From contig JABCPU010000072.1 of the NCBI GenBank assembly GCA_016800925.1, forward strand, positions 157,399 through 221,398: 64,000 nucleotides of DNA, read 5' to 3'. The stretch comes from Suillus spraguei. Taxonomy: Eukaryota > Basidiomycota > Agaricomycetes > Boletales > Suillaceae. Every line of letters starts with the position of its first letter. Position 1 is the first letter of the stretch. Positions 42,181-54,699 of this stretch are shown piece by piece. The notes under the pieces are model-generated. The model did not search any database. It was not told where the DNA came from and worked only from the letters and a program-made list of their open reading frames with translations. The translations under genes and the position numbers were made by a program.

Positions 42181-42589
42181 TTTGAAGATGTTCCCACGTA
42201 CTGTTAGACCCTATTATTATGTAGGGAATATATGGTCTAAGAGACCCCCTCCTTCACGAGGCTTCTCCCTAGTGTTCCAGGGATAGGTGGCCAATCTTCA
42301 AGAGCATATGGCCAGAGCCTCGTCACAGAGGGTGAGTATAGCCTCCCACTGGTATGTTCTCTACTATAGGGAGCCTCAACATGGCAGCGTCTCCAGATGC
42401 TCTCCGTATGTTCATCGTGATGTCGGCGAGTGTGATAGCAGACATATACCAGAGCCTCCCATATCAATATGTTTTCCTTACCTTGAAATTTTGATTTATG
42501 TCTTTCTTATTCTTATTCCGCAAACAAGTTATTCAGACACAAGAAAATGCATTGACTGGTACGACAAAATCTATCAATGACAAGAACAT

Positions 42590-45500
42590 TAGATACAAGG
42601 CGCGAAATCGAGGTACGTGGTGATATATAATGTATGGCGGAGGGACTAGCACAACGGATACAGCCAACCACATGAGTTGCAAACGAGGCTCGTCAGCTTA
42701 AGGCGCTCGTCCACCATTGTCTGAGTCGTTAGGATACTCACGCCCATATCCGTCTTGATACATCCCCCAACACCGTAGTACAGACTGCTCGGTGGGTGCC
42801 AAAATCCTCACGATATCCATCAAAACCATCGCGAGGGTCGTGGTAGGGAGCCTCGTGATACCCGCCGTTGCGAGGGTAACTCGGTCCTGCCTGGTGTTCA
42901 TTTTCACCATACTGCAGGGGAAGCTGAGGACCATGTGCGGGAGGACCGTGTGTGGCTGAGTGCGCCCACTGGGCTGGGGGGCATGAGGCATCCGTGAATC
43001 ATGATAATTGCGTATGTATTCTGATGGTGGGTACCGGGTGAAGGCGCGGCCAGGTCCTTGGGGGTGATTCTCGCCGTGAGGAGGATCGTTCCACTGTGGG
43101 GATGGATAACGCGGCTGCATCGGGAGCCTCTGGCGTGGGGCGTACATCCGAGGATCTGCCTGGAAGTTGCCCGGTCTCAGGTTAGCGTCATGCGGCCGCA
43201 CCATCAGGCGATGCTCGTTAGGGTCACCATCTTGTGAAATGACCATGCCGTCTGCTTCTGGACGGCGCCCGTGATGAGCTGCCAGAGTGGGCGGAACTTC
43301 TGCAGTTGGGAGAGTAGGCGGAACTTCTGTAGTCAGTGGCTGCACCGATGCTGATTGCGGCTTAGCACTCAGTGTAGGAGGTGCAGGGTTTGCATGGACG
43401 GGCACAGAGTCTGCATTGGTGGTGAGGGTGGTGAGACCTCCGCAGGCTCACGATGCGTTAACGAGGGCGAAGAGGGTGGCGAAGACCTTGCAGGAGCCTC
43501 TGTGGCACCTCCCTTGACAGCGCTGTCATTGGGAGAGTTGGTGTCACCCGCAAGGGGCTTTTTGACCACAGGACGAGACTTGGGGACGCTCTAAATATTT
43601 GTCAGTTCATGAGTATGAGTACAATGTAACGAACGTACCTTGAATGAGTACCACAGGCTTACTGGACGGACCATCACGCAGGCGTTTTGCACGTCCTGAA
43701 AACAGTATGTGAGCTTTATTGCATCCTGCAAAAAATTGCATACCTTGCTCTGGAACCGTTTCCTCGTCTGAGGACTCAGCAATCACCGGCGACCCTCTCC
43801 TCTCAGCTGAACCCTTGCCCTTCCCCTTGCTTTTCACGCTCTTTGGTAGGTCAGCCTTCTCTGTAGTTGCATCAGAGGGTGACGGCCTCTTCTTGGATGC
43901 TCGTGAGGTGCCATCAGACCTCGCCTTTCTTTTCTTCGACGAACTCTCATCTTCATAGTCAGAGTGACCATTGGACACACCATCTTCCTCCGGGCATTCT
44001 GAACCAGATCGACCGTCGCTAGATAACAGGGAAATGACCTCCTTGTTACTGGCCTTCTTCGGCACCTTCTTCTCGACCTTTTTCTGGCTCGTCGGAAGCT
44101 TGACAACTTTGAAACTCCCGGGAGGGGGAGGAGGACCAATAGGGCGCGCAGGAGGAGCTACCGTGTCCAATTCTTCTGCAGATTCGTCGTCAGACAGAGA
44201 AATGGCGGGATGATGCGATGTCTGTCTTGTCGAAACTTTGCCTTTGCCTTTGATTTTGGTGACGGCCACACTCGGCTTCTGGCGTGGAGCTCCCTGACGA
44301 TCTGATTTCCCGTTTGCGAACAGGCGACGTCCTGCTGTGTGCACGGAATCTTCCGCCGGAGGCGCACCCTCCAGTACTGGGGTATCTGAAGTGACGAGTT
44401 TTGCTATTTAAAGATGTCAGTTGCGAGAATGCAAAGATGTGAATGGCAACTAAATACGTACCTTGCCGTATCATCAGAAAACCTTTTTGATGCACATGGT
44501 ACGTGCCCTCAACGCGCATCATGATTCTGTCTCCTTCAGAGTCAAATTCGCGCGATTCCTTTATTGACTGTGGTATGAAATCCACCAGGGAGCAACACGT
44601 CCTCCGGATATCCTGACCATCCAAGACGCGTGAGCTTCCGCTGGTAGAGTCTTCAGGGAACTTCTCTGCGACATTTGCCACAGCTTCTCTATATTTTACC
44701 GTCAGTACACGATCCCATGGAAAACACACACATACTAATTTGACGAGAGATCTCAGCCTTGACCCACTTGATTCCATCCTTAGAGATGTCGAGAGGGTCG
44801 GAAAAGCAGTCGAGAGGATCTGAAAGGGCAGTGGATACCTCGCGTTCATCGTTGCACGATGACGTCCTCGAATGCTTCCTCGACGATAGCCAATGATGCA
44901 AGGTTGCTAATGATCACATGATGAGTCGTTCTGCAATGAATTTTATACGAAAACTCACTATACTTGAGCCTTCAAGTGGCCAATGATAGTGTCTTCGTCT
45001 GCCTTGCAGCGCGACATCCAAACTTGAAGAGTGATCAGATACTGTATGAGCGACCGAAAAAAAAAAACACTTACACCCGCAGCTCCAGGCGTTGTATGGG
45101 CCATGCCCAAGGAACCGTCCTGGTTAATGACCTTGCCCATGCTACGAGTGCAGCCTCATATCCGTAGCGAGCTGCTCCGGCATCCATCTGTATGGCTTCA
45201 GAAACACGACAGTAAAAGAGTGATAATGTCTAACATACCATAGCTGAGCCTCTTGCAAACTTATGGAACTCCTGGGCTCGTGCAGCAACCGTCTGGGGTA
45301 CACCAAGGAACAGTGCAGCCTCTTCATGAGCTCGAGGATGTTTTGCCACGTGTCAGGGAATGCCTCTTTGAAAGCATCGTAGCACTTGAGCCGTAAATTG
45401 GTACCTTTAAGATACAATGTTAGGATGACAACATCGGCGAAAGAAATGCTCACTCACTTGGTGTGCCGGGAGCCTCGGGAGCCTCGTCTCCGAGCCTACT

Positions 45501-46574
45501 GATTTCTTGCTTGAAGTTCGTTTGAAGTAACTACTGTAGGCGTTTCCAATGGTTGATGTTATTTTTGACGACACGCGTGTTGCTCTTGTCCATAATGATA
45601 AATTTTGCTGGGAAGGCAGTGACGTGCTGCGACTGATTTTCACTGATGACACGTTCCAATTTTAGGAAGCCCTGTTGGAGGGTAGGTTCGTCGTGTCGTG
45701 TTTTCGTCCTTTCACAGCCAGAATCCAAACGGCCGGAATCGGCTTCAGCAGCTCATCCATTACAGTGTCAGTTTTCATGACATGATCCTGGAGACCTGCT
45801 GGAGTCGGAGGTATGACGCGGGTTGCAGGGATTGGTGAGCTTGTGTTTCAGATGATCCGAAAGTGCCATAGTCCATACCACTGAAGTCATATGTGTCCCC
45901 GTTGAAATCGTACACGTTCTGCTCAGCAAAAGTGGGTTTTGTGATCATGTTGGGCTGCGGAGGGTGGCCTGGAGTGCCACTGCGCGCGCGGGGGGCAGCA
46001 GGGATGAAAGTGGGAGGTGGAACAGAGTGCTGGGGAGGCTGCAGATTGATTTGGCGGTGCAGGGATGAAAGTGGGAGGTGGAACAGAGTGTTGGCGAGGC
46101 TGCAGATGATTTGGGGCGGGGTGGCGGCTGGCTGAGCCCCCTGCGATGCTCCTGAGGAGGGGCAATGGGAGGGTCATAGAACAGATCCTGAAGAGGCACC
46201 GCAGGCTGAAATTGTGGGCTACCACTGGGCATACAAGCAGGCGCGGGGCTGGGAACTGATTGACCTCGGGCCTCATTAGAAAGAGAACACCTGTCTGAGT
46301 ATTGGCCATCGCCTTCAGTTGACTTCTCGTCGACTGGCATCGCTCGACGACGCATTAGATGCCTCCTTCACAGTCCTACATCGCGGTTTTGTAGGTTTGA
46401 TGTGAGTGCGGAGATGAGTTGGGGTTTGTTCGCTGGTGAGACACATAACGTCCACCCCCAACTTGTTCTTCAAGATGATCGACACTTTCACCAATGGAGG
46501 ACTCCGGTGACAGGGGAAGAGGTCGAATCCGGTGGAGGAGAACAACCTGGTTTTTCTGTATTTCTTGAGTCATG
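42590..46574 (-). CDS. KDZ-borne low-complexity nuclear-type protein(s), function unknown
   Basis: A chain of minus-strand exons without a known catalytic domain. 46,574-45,923 is Pro/Ser/His-rich. Around 45,450-45,240 lies a helical block (WQNILELMKRLHCSLVYPRR). 45,730-45,540 has FLKLERVISENQSQHVTAF. 44,860-44,470 has a folded-looking segment (LSDPLDISKDGIKWVKAEI; YREAVANVAEKFPEDSTSG; RVEGTYHVHQKGFLMI). 44,390-43,740 is Lys/Ser/Glu-rich with many KGKGK, KKRK and SSDEE stretches, suggesting nuclear localisation and disorder. 43,570-42,698 is Pro-rich. I cannot tell whether this is one gene or two, nor fix all exon edges. It lies wholly inside the KDZ ends. Confidence 0.45.
45998..46118. repeat. 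61-bp tandem duplication
   Basis: Two adjacent copies of a unit starting GCAGGGATGAAAGTGGGAGG (45,998 and 46,059) within the Pro-rich coding stretch. They differ by small indels that shift the frame between copies. Confidence 0.85.
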
Positions 46575-47238
46575 GGGAGACGGTGCAGGAATTTTTTGGT
46601 TTCTGGAGGCTCGTCAGGATGGGCGCAGATGACAATGTCCGAAAACTCACTGCTAAGTGCGTAGGTAGGAAGGAAGGGTTGTTGACTGTTCCACGAGCGA
46701 CAACCTTGGGTTCTGTATTGTTGGTCAGCGGCAACTAGTAAATGGAGGTATGAGATTCACTGCTTCAAAAGAGAAGTCAGGAAGGTGGGTGCGCGACAGA
46801 AAATGACTTAACTGATATATTGTGTGCGGGAGCCTCGCAGCGGACCTCATGAATGAGCAGGACGCCCGTCAAAGTCACGGTACAATAGAGAAAATACATG
46901 CTTGCAGAGGCTTGCAGGCTGAACGCATCGCCGACTGTGATTTTTTGGCCTGGTGATTGTTGTCAGTCCAAATATTCTGTTTACAAAGTCTTGTTAGCAC
47001 ACAAGCTCATAGCTACAAGATATAGCTCACCAAGATCTCATAGCGTCTAGCTAGATCTAAATTGATCCATGCGTTCTTGAAGCAGAAGGATCCTCGCTGA
47101 TGAGATGATTGAACCGACGCGTGGGATTTTGAAACTCTTCCTTTTGCCAAATTCTGACTCACCAATTCATCGATGCATTTCCCAATTTCTTACTTCGAAG
47201 GGTACTTCTGCCATCGATTAGGACTCCTCCCTGCCTCC
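46575..47238. other. KDZ internal region between divergent genes
   Basis: No gene recognised. It probably holds the divergent promoters of the minus-strand low-complexity gene and the + accessory gene. Confidence 0.4.
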
Positions 47239-48401
47239 ATGGAAGTCGATTTTTTCAGATTAAACAATGTTCTCGATGTTATCGCGTCACGGCGTGCGAT
47301 CCCAGCGGAGGAGGTATTGGAACGGTGGTTAGAGAGTCGGAAAATCTCTAATTCCGAGAGTTGGAGACAGCTGGTGGGGATCCCTTGTATCATGGGTGGA
47401 TTAACAGCGTTATGTGGTGAGTTTGATCACCAATCATCTGGCGTTGAGTCGACAATGTTACAGGTACGCTCAATGGGAGAGGCGGCCTCTTTCCCTGGAG
47501 GACATTACCCGCCATGTTAGCTCAACGTGGTTACACCCTCCATAACTACCCTGAGGATACACTCATGCCCGGTGAGAATCGGAGATCTCTCACCAAGAGC
47601 AAGGGCATCCATGATCTCACCCTTCGCGAGCGCGCCATACTCGAATATGCCCTCCAGAACGACACTCTTACCATTCAACCCATTGCCACGGAGAAGGCTC
47701 GCCATAGAATCATCACTTCCCGTGACCCCGTCATCTTCGGAGAAGCGCCTGGACCTGAATCGCGCCACTCCCATGGACGCCGTGAGTTTGTCGATGGTCG
47801 GATCGACTGGAAGGGTCTACCTCGTCTCCTCGAGCCATCACCCTCGCCATCTCCTGCACCTGTGCCTCGCCGTCACAAACGGCGGGTGTTGTCAACCGAG
47901 CCATCTCCCTCACCATCTCCTGCGCCTGTGCCTCGCCGTTCCAAACGGCGAGTGTTGTCAACCGAGCCATCTCCCTCACCATCTCCTGCGCCTGTGCCTC
48001 GCCGTCACAAACGGCGGGTGTTGTCAACCGAGCCATCTCCCTCACCATCTCCTGCGCCTGTGCCTCGCCGTTCCAAACGGCGAGTGTTGTCAACCGAGCC
48101 ATTACCGTCGCCATCTCCTGTGCCAGTGCCTCGCCGTCGTCGTCTTCAAGTGTTCGTTGAGGTTCCACCTGCACCTGCCTCCTGGAGGTCGCATGCCTCA
48201 CAGACACGTGCATCATCCATTGATGCTGCAGATATGCCTTCTGCTGGTAGACCTGATGCCAGTGAACTTGTTCCGCAGATAGCCTGCCTCACCCAGGACT
48301 CCCAACCCACAGACATCATGGCCAGCGGTGGCGCTGTTGATGAGGAAGATGGACTTGATATGCTCGTTGGATCCCAGGGAATCACACCGGTAGTTGTGTA
48401 G
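47239..48401 (+). CDS. KDZ accessory protein with 22-residue repeats (unknown function)
   Basis: Two exons: 47,239-47,416 and 47,464-48,401 (47-bp GT-AG intron, phase preserved). The start ATG 47,239 (MEVDFFRLNNVLDVIASRRA) is chosen because a second copy at 55,114 on the minus strand starts at the equivalent Met. The N-terminal 130 residues are conserved between the copies: SWRQLVGIPCIMGGLTALCG, LHNYPEDTLMPGENRR, SKGIHDLTLRE. Then comes a disordered region of 4.7 tandem repeats of 22 residues (EPSPSPSPAPVPRR-H/S-KRRVLST), and an acidic C-terminus. The basic KRR clusters suggest DNA or chromatin contact; that is inference only. No catalytic motif. Confidence 0.65.
47832..48143 (+). repeat. 66-bp coding minisatellite
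   Basis: 4.7 in-frame units. Units alternate between a His variant (CGTCACAAACGGCGGG) and a Ser variant (CGTTCCAAACGGCGAG), so the true repeat period is a 132-bp dimer. Confidence 0.9.
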
Positions 48402-48621
48402 CCAAGGAAGTCTTTTTTTTCTACCATTCTGTATTCTACTGTACTTTACAAAATTCATTGTAGCGTTGTCTGATACATCACGGTCTGATTCCCCAGTAAG
48501 CCCAGTCCGATGCGCGGCCCACTCCCCAGTAGGTCCAATAGTCTTTTGACCTCACCCCACTCTCCCGGAACTCACGGTTCAGCAACCTGCGTGTTTCCCA
48601 CAGCAAAAAGCACTTGATGTC

Positions 48622-49085
48622 CTACCAACCGGACCTCACCAGGTGAGCGCTACAACAACTGAAATTTAAGTTGGAAGTACTCACCACACGGAATTGGTCA
48701 AATGCCTGACGCAGTTGCACGAGTTGCGACTGGGTGACATTAGCCGTGTCCCTTTCGACATTGAAGCCGGGCAATGTTTTCTCGCACAATTGCTCGCACA
48801 TCTCGTCGAATATTTCGTTAACGAGGAGGTCCGTTCGGCTGTCCCAAGGTTGGTACCTCCTGAATGCTGGAATTTTGGAACGGAGGAACTCGGCCTGATC
48901 AATGTCCATGGAGAGAGTTGGAGTAGTATGCAGGAGAGAGCGGTCGTCCTTGTGTAATATTTCAGACACCTCAGGCTGTCGCTAATGAGATCCTCCACTG
49001 ATTCAAGCGACATGATAGGTTCCATAATGCCATGGAAGAAGATGTGCACTTCGGACCTTCGGTTGTAGCTTGTTGCGATTGCCAT
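48622..49085 (-). CDS. Unrecognised small KDZ-internal gene
   Basis: Likely start ATG 49,083-49,085 (MAIATSYNRRSEVHIFFHG), switching frame through a short intron near 48,965 to an open stretch (MDIDQAEFLRSKIPAFRRYQ; LVNEIFDEMCEQLCEKTLPG; LRQAFDQFRV). It looks helical and charged, with no known motif. It lies between the + accessory gene and the transposase. It could be the first exons of a degraded gene. Confidence 0.35.
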
Positions 49086-49822
49086 ATTAATTGACACTTC
49101 CGGCGAGGCTCGTGAAAGAGCCTTTCGAGAGGTCTGTTAACCAATCACAACATGAATAAAACTCCTACAAAAATGAAAAGAAAATGAAAACACGTCGCTG
49201 GACATCATACAGCCAGGTTTATGGGCATGAACACTACCAGCTTGAGCAGCGCTCGATTGCAGGCTACTACAGAAGGGTCGATGAGCTCATTCCCCCAGTG
49301 TACATCACAGGAACTTGTATTTTGCTCTGAGTCGTTGAGTTGTAAGTGATTCCAAGTTACTGGAGCGTGAATTTCACCATTGACTCGGAACTAACTTCAC
49401 TCAAAACACCTTGTCAGCATCAGCCTGAGCTGGGCTCAACTGCTGCATGCTGCTACACGAGGGCTAGTAAACGTATTCATACTGTACTATGGGCTCCGAG
49501 TCTTCCCAGACTGGTGAGTCGATTGTGTTCTTGTTTTCTCATTCATCGGCCAGAGGCTGTTGAATTCAGCTTTATGCACCATTGTGCCAACCTACTCCGC
49601 CGTGCCACACATTGTATATTTCACCCATCCTACCAATTGGGTGAGTCCGAGTCGCGCTGGCGTATGCACTCTTCTTGGTTCATTCTTTCTGACTGTGTGC
49701 GACTGCACAATGATCGCATAAGTACATGTGCTCTTATTTGATCCTTACTACTGTCTACCCTTAGTCACCGTCATCTTCGCATATCTTTAGGAGGATAGGA
49801 AATAGCTATAGATTGCTGCATT
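49086..49822. other. KDZ spacer, no gene recognised
   Basis: Short ORFs only, between the unknown small gene and the 3' end of the transposase-Ulp1 gene. Confidence 0.45.
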
Positions 49823-52800
49823 TCATGCAGTAGGTACTCTAGCTACAAGTGTATGTACATAGTGTCTGAAAGCTACCATGTCCTCCTCGCGCATGCCAGG
49901 TCTATGAGCTCCCCGCAGGACTGCCACAATTGCCGCCAAGACCCAGAGACCACAGTCATAACCGTTTGTTTGCAGAGGATGATCGATCAGCGGTTGGGCT
50001 ACCCAGCCTTTTAGGTCCCTATAATCAGAGCCACGGCGTTGGTGAGCAATGGAGGACAATCGGGCGATGAGATTCATGATGTCCTAGAATCATCGTTAGT
50101 TTGACAGAACGTGACTCGAATCAGTACTGACCTTAACATCACTTTTCCATGCCTGTCGCTCAGCTAGGCTGTCAAAGAGATATAGTTCTTTAGTCGAAAA
50201 ATAGATGGCACAGAATACCCAGTGTCCGACTGGAGATGGGCGATGAATGGGTAAGATCCAGATATCTTTCTCCCAAAATGATGTCCACGATGTATTCCGC
50301 CACAGTACGTCATCCGCTGCATTGTATCGTATACGAGGGAGATCATGTGTTGAGAGAATAGCACAAGGCCGAAAATGTGAGCTCTTGAGCATCTCGGAGT
50401 AGAGCAACGCCGCACAGCTGTTTATACACACATCATTAAGGCGGGCAGTGGGCCGTGCCAGTAAGGACATGTCCCTTGGCTCAAATACTTGAAGGGGAAA
50501 GCCATCTTGCGCTGGTCGCACTCGAGTCGGGGGAGCACCCGAGGATGGTACTATGATACTTTCCTCGGAGTGAGGGATTTCGAAGGCATCCGTACGAAGA
50601 TCCTGTAACATAAGATGAGTTCGAGCACCTATCCAGCGATGGGAACATACCTCTGGAAGCTGCCAGCAAATCGTGTATTCAGGTTTGCCTACAATATCTT
50701 CTTCGTCGTCGTCGCTAACAGTACTGTCAGGTAAAATGTCCGAGAGCGCCGCTTCTTCGGGAGCTTCTTCAGGTGCGAAAAAGTCCTCGCCAGTGTCATC
50801 TTCGAGGGAGGGATCGGGAGCGCCAACGACGTAGGGATGAGATCGTAGATGGTAGTTTCTGATGGACCCTTGCTCTCTGAAAGGGTGATCGCAAGCTTGA
50901 CTGCAATGGAAGCATTGGTGGCAAAGCGAATGGAAGATACAAGTGGGGTGACCCATTTAGTCTGCAGCTGGAGGACGTGATCCCGCCGTTGCTGCAGTGG
51001 GAATGAGAATGGATGATCTTGTAGAATCAGTAGCAATCATTGTTAGCCAGGTAAATACATACTAGTGGGAGAACGTATGGCGAGTTCTAGCGCAGTCAGC
51101 TCATCTCTGAACCATCGACAAAGATTGTCCGCTTCGAGCCCAAGACGGCACTGTTCTTCACGGCACCGATCTTGTTTAAGTAACGCTCGTATCCCATCTC
51201 TCATATCGACATCTTCAATCCAACGAGGCACATCACCGACGGATGGGGTGATCCAGACATCCTCCATCAGGGTCTGATCATTGCGAAGGTCAGCGAGTTT
51301 GGTAGGTAGAGGAGCAGGGAGTGGGACACCCCAAGATGGATCAAAGAGGCTCTCGAGACGCTCGCAGTAAGAATTGAATTTGCGGATCGCTGTCATCAGG
51401 GCAGGCTGACGCTTCGCAATAGCCTTACGTGTCTGTTGATGTAACTTTGTGCCTTCGAGATTTGCGTCATTCTCTGCATCAAGATAGAACTGTTGTACTT
51501 ACCAAGTGCCTGGTTTGCGCCACCAACTGCACGATCAAGTTTGTCCCATTCGAAAAAGCTTCCTATAGCTCTCTTCCGGATATTAATTTTGAGATCGCGG
51601 GCCATGAGGAGCGTTCGAACAAAATCTAGGTCAACGCCCTGAAGTTCTGGGAACCTGTCTTGAACATTGAGTGAGGCGTATAATACTTCAACCTTGTTCA
51701 TCAAACGATCGTGGCTACGTTCGAGACTCTCCAGAGCATCTAATGTCTCGTCGGTATTGGTGCCTTTCTCTACTACAGTGCGTGTCACCTGCAATGCCTT
51801 TTCTGAAGCATCTAGGTCAGCCTGCAGAGTGAGGACAACATCAAGTTCCTTCTTCAGGCGTGCAGGAGCATCTGAAGATGGCAATGTGTCGTTAGTAAGA
51901 TTTGTAAGCGGTACTGACGGACGTACAGCACGAATGGACAGTTGAGACTTCTTCTGATCTGCCCACTGATCCCGAAGGTCCTGAGTTTCAATCCCACAGT
52001 TATTTAGAACCTCTTTTGCTGTTGCGCCCTGACCATTAACTCCACGTTTGAGGCGCCGTTTAATCCAATCGGCCAGGTCTGTTCGCATCTCCAGACCGAT
52101 AGCACCTGCCTGCCGGTCTATTAACCAAAGACGTCTTTGGCGCTGTCCGTAAATTTATGTAAATGAAGAATCATCCAAGTACTGCCGGCCACTTACTGAA
52201 GATGATCTTTGAATGCCAATCAACTTGACAAACCTTGACCACAGCCTCTCAGTACCTTCGCCATCTGTTAGCCCAAGACCGGTGCACATCCGCGGGTTAT
52301 ATTCGAGCTGACACGCCCACTCATGACCATATGCATGCATGGCTGTGGTAGCAAATCGAAGACGTGAAGTTACTGAATGAGGAAGAATGTCATACTATAT
52401 AGAAATACATCAGATTGAACAGTTTTCTATTAGCAAACCACTTACTTGGGATAATGAGCGCGAGAGGACGCAACCGACATCGTATAGCGTGACGACAGTG
52501 GCTTCCTGTGGTAACAGAGAAAATAGGTGCTCGATGAGTGATACGGCATATTTTTGCTGCTCGCCAGGTGAATCGATGTTGGCAAAGAAGAGTGGGATGT
52601 CGTGACGGCAGATAAGGGCCATGATGCCCGTATCGTCGAAGGAGTCCATGGCGGCCTTCTGCTTCTTACCATCCGCGGCTTCGTATGAATGTTCGCATTG
52701 ATCGATGGCCTCATCCGGAACTAAGGAAGCGCGAATCTTGGGTGGACGTTTACGTTGTGTGAGAATGCGCGATCCAACACTGTCGACCTGGGACTTAGGA

Positions 52801-54075
52801 AGGAAGTACGAGGGTGTGTAGAAGCGCGGGCAGTCACCCGCAGATCGTCGATGACGATGATGGAAGTTACCGTCGGTTGCGACATGTATATCTCCGCCTT
52901 CGCTAAGTGGCCTGCCAAAGGAGACACCTCCGAAGCATGCTGGGCAACGCTGCATTAGAATTGAAGCGCATTGCCCTCGGAGCAGGGAGGTGGTGGTGGC
53001 TTGGGGTAGTCGTATTAGCCTCCTGATTACATTGGGGTCTCCGAGCCTCATAGACTCGCTCTCGAGAGATTTGTACCGCAGCCTCAGTCTGCTGCTCGAC
53101 TTCGTTCTGTAAAATGTCATACCACTGGACAGCTTGGCCAAGTCCACGTCGAAATGGTTCTTGAATGACCTGGCCCTGAGGTGCGATGAGTAAGTGTCCA
53201 TAAGTCAGATACTTCGAAACCCACAGTTGCATTGATCATCTGAAACCCTCGACGAGCATATGAGTCTTCAACGCAGAGGCAAGTGCATGGATGGCATCGC
53301 ATGAACGCTCAAACAGTGCCCGATAGAATGCGAGGAGTTCTACAGAGATTGCCATGCGTGGTTGGGATGGTGCAGTAGGGAAAAGGCCATGGTGAACGAG
53401 GACTTGCGAGAGCGTTGAACAGTTGCACGCCAGCACATTGACATCAAGGAAACCTGGAGCTGTCAGCTGAAGCTATGCATCATAAATGAGCTGCTTACGG
53501 TCAAAGAAGAGGCAGACCATAGAGAATCGTCGTTGTACACAACCCGAATTTGCGCAGGCAGATATGACCGGACACAGTTCTGGAAGAGGGCGGCCATGAG
53601 TTCTGGCCGAATACTTGAGGTGCGCGTCTACCAATGTAGGTATAAGCGTCTTCCAGGAAGCATAGAGGTTGTATGCCATTTTTCCTGGCAAGATATGGCG
53701 CCTCTGGGCCTCATGTGTCACATCTGTAGTAGGGCAAGATGTTTCTTGGGTAGGCTGATAGTCCGAGTCATTTGCAATGAAGTCGTCCTCGTCGTAAGAA
53801 TAATGATTCACGGCGTCTTCGATGTTCGTGGGTGTTTCGGATCGAACAGGCGCAGAACTAGACTCAGAGCTGGGAGTATCAGTAGTAGTTAGTACTTGCG
53901 GCTTCATTAGAGCAGCCATTTGTTCACGAATGCGCTGTTGTTTAGAATTGACGCCAGGAATATGAACCAGTGTCTGTGTTTTTTTGGCGTCTCGAGCCTT
54001 CTTGGGGCTGACGAAGTGGTATCCGAGTCCTGTAGATATCGGCTGAGCACCACGCGTAGGGCGGATGGGCGGCAT
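49823..54075 (-). CDS. KDZ transposase fused to a C-terminal Ulp1-type cysteine peptidase
   Basis: Multi-exon gene; ATG at 54,075 (MPPIRPTRGAQPISTGLGYH), stop at 49,823. Order: a disordered N-terminus, the conserved KDZ region (LVHHGLFPTAPSQPRM; EPFRRGLGQAVQWYDIL), a Cys cluster (CASILMQRCPACFGG), then the RNase H-like catalytic core with D in DIHVATDGNFHHRH (about 52,870), D in LYDVGCVLSRSL (about 52,480) and E in DGEGTERLWSRFVKL (about 52,250). A coiled-coil region follows (KKELDVVLTLQADLDASEK). The last third is a C48 peptidase fold: ARLNDVCINSCAALLYSE, His in SPVGHWVFCAI, Asp in LYLFDSLAE, Cys in GYDCGLWVLA. Ulp1 peptidases cleave SUMO-like modifiers; its role in KDZ mobility is unproven. 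Frame switches near 53,090 and several introns prevent certainty that it is intact. Confidence 0.85.
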
Positions 54076-54406
54076 GGTGGTGGATGTAGTAGTGTAGAGC
54101 CAGGAAAAACGGACTTAGCGACTGAAATCAATGGCGACGATGCTCGTAGAGCGCAGAGGCTTTGTACAAGGTATGCATGCCATAGGCTCTATATCCATAG
54201 GCTCGATGAAGGGAAAGGTGATATTGACGAGGTTCTTACGAGGTCGTATTAGAGGTACAGGGCATCCAGGGAGGGCTACAAGGATCCAGGGAGGCGCTGG
54301 GGAGGAAGCAAGGGTATATTTGGGATGTTCTATAATTAGATGATCTAGATCATCCTCGAGACTGGGTCTCACAGACCATATAGTCCTAACATAATAATAC
54401 CATCTC

Positions 54407-54699
54407 AGAGACCTTTAATAGTACCGAGAACTACTGCCTGAGGTGGGAAAGATATGTCCCCGCTTCTTTTCCTGTCTACATCATTGACTCACGATCTGCA
54501 GTTCAGCACCGGTCGAGGAGTAGTAATGATCAAAACCCTAGGCACAACAGTAGAGGAAGAGCACTGAAAGGATTCCACAAACTAGCCAAAGTCAGCCACC
54601 ATTTCCAAGCTCATCTCAGCAAGTAGAAAGCCAGGTAAGGTTTTGTGGGCTTTGTCAGTAGTGACATGCTCAATTGGTGATGGTGTTTGCTTTCAGGCA
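54407..54699. other. Junction DNA right of the KDZ element
   Basis: No gene recognised. It separates the KDZ terminal repeat from a fragment of another KDZ-type accessory gene. Confidence 0.45.

Larger units (their letters stand above)
42207..54406. mobile_element. KDZ (Kyakuja-Dileera-Zisupton) DNA transposon, about 12.2 kb
   Basis: The ends carry imperfect inverted repeats of about 43 bp: 42,207-42,248 (TATTATTATGTAGGGAATAT...) matches the reverse of 54,364-54,406 (TATTATTATGTTAGGACTAT...), both running into ATGGTCTNNGAGACCC. I did not find a convincing target duplication. It holds the transposase-Ulp1 gene (minus), an accessory gene on + and one or two further minus-strand genes. KDZ elements of agaricomycetes are known for large size and extra genes including Ulp1-type peptidases. 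Confidence 0.75.

Noticed and set aside
42199..54414. 8-bp target duplication of the KDZ element
   Set aside because: Flanks TACTGTTA and AGAGACCT do not match in any nearby register, so none is claimed.
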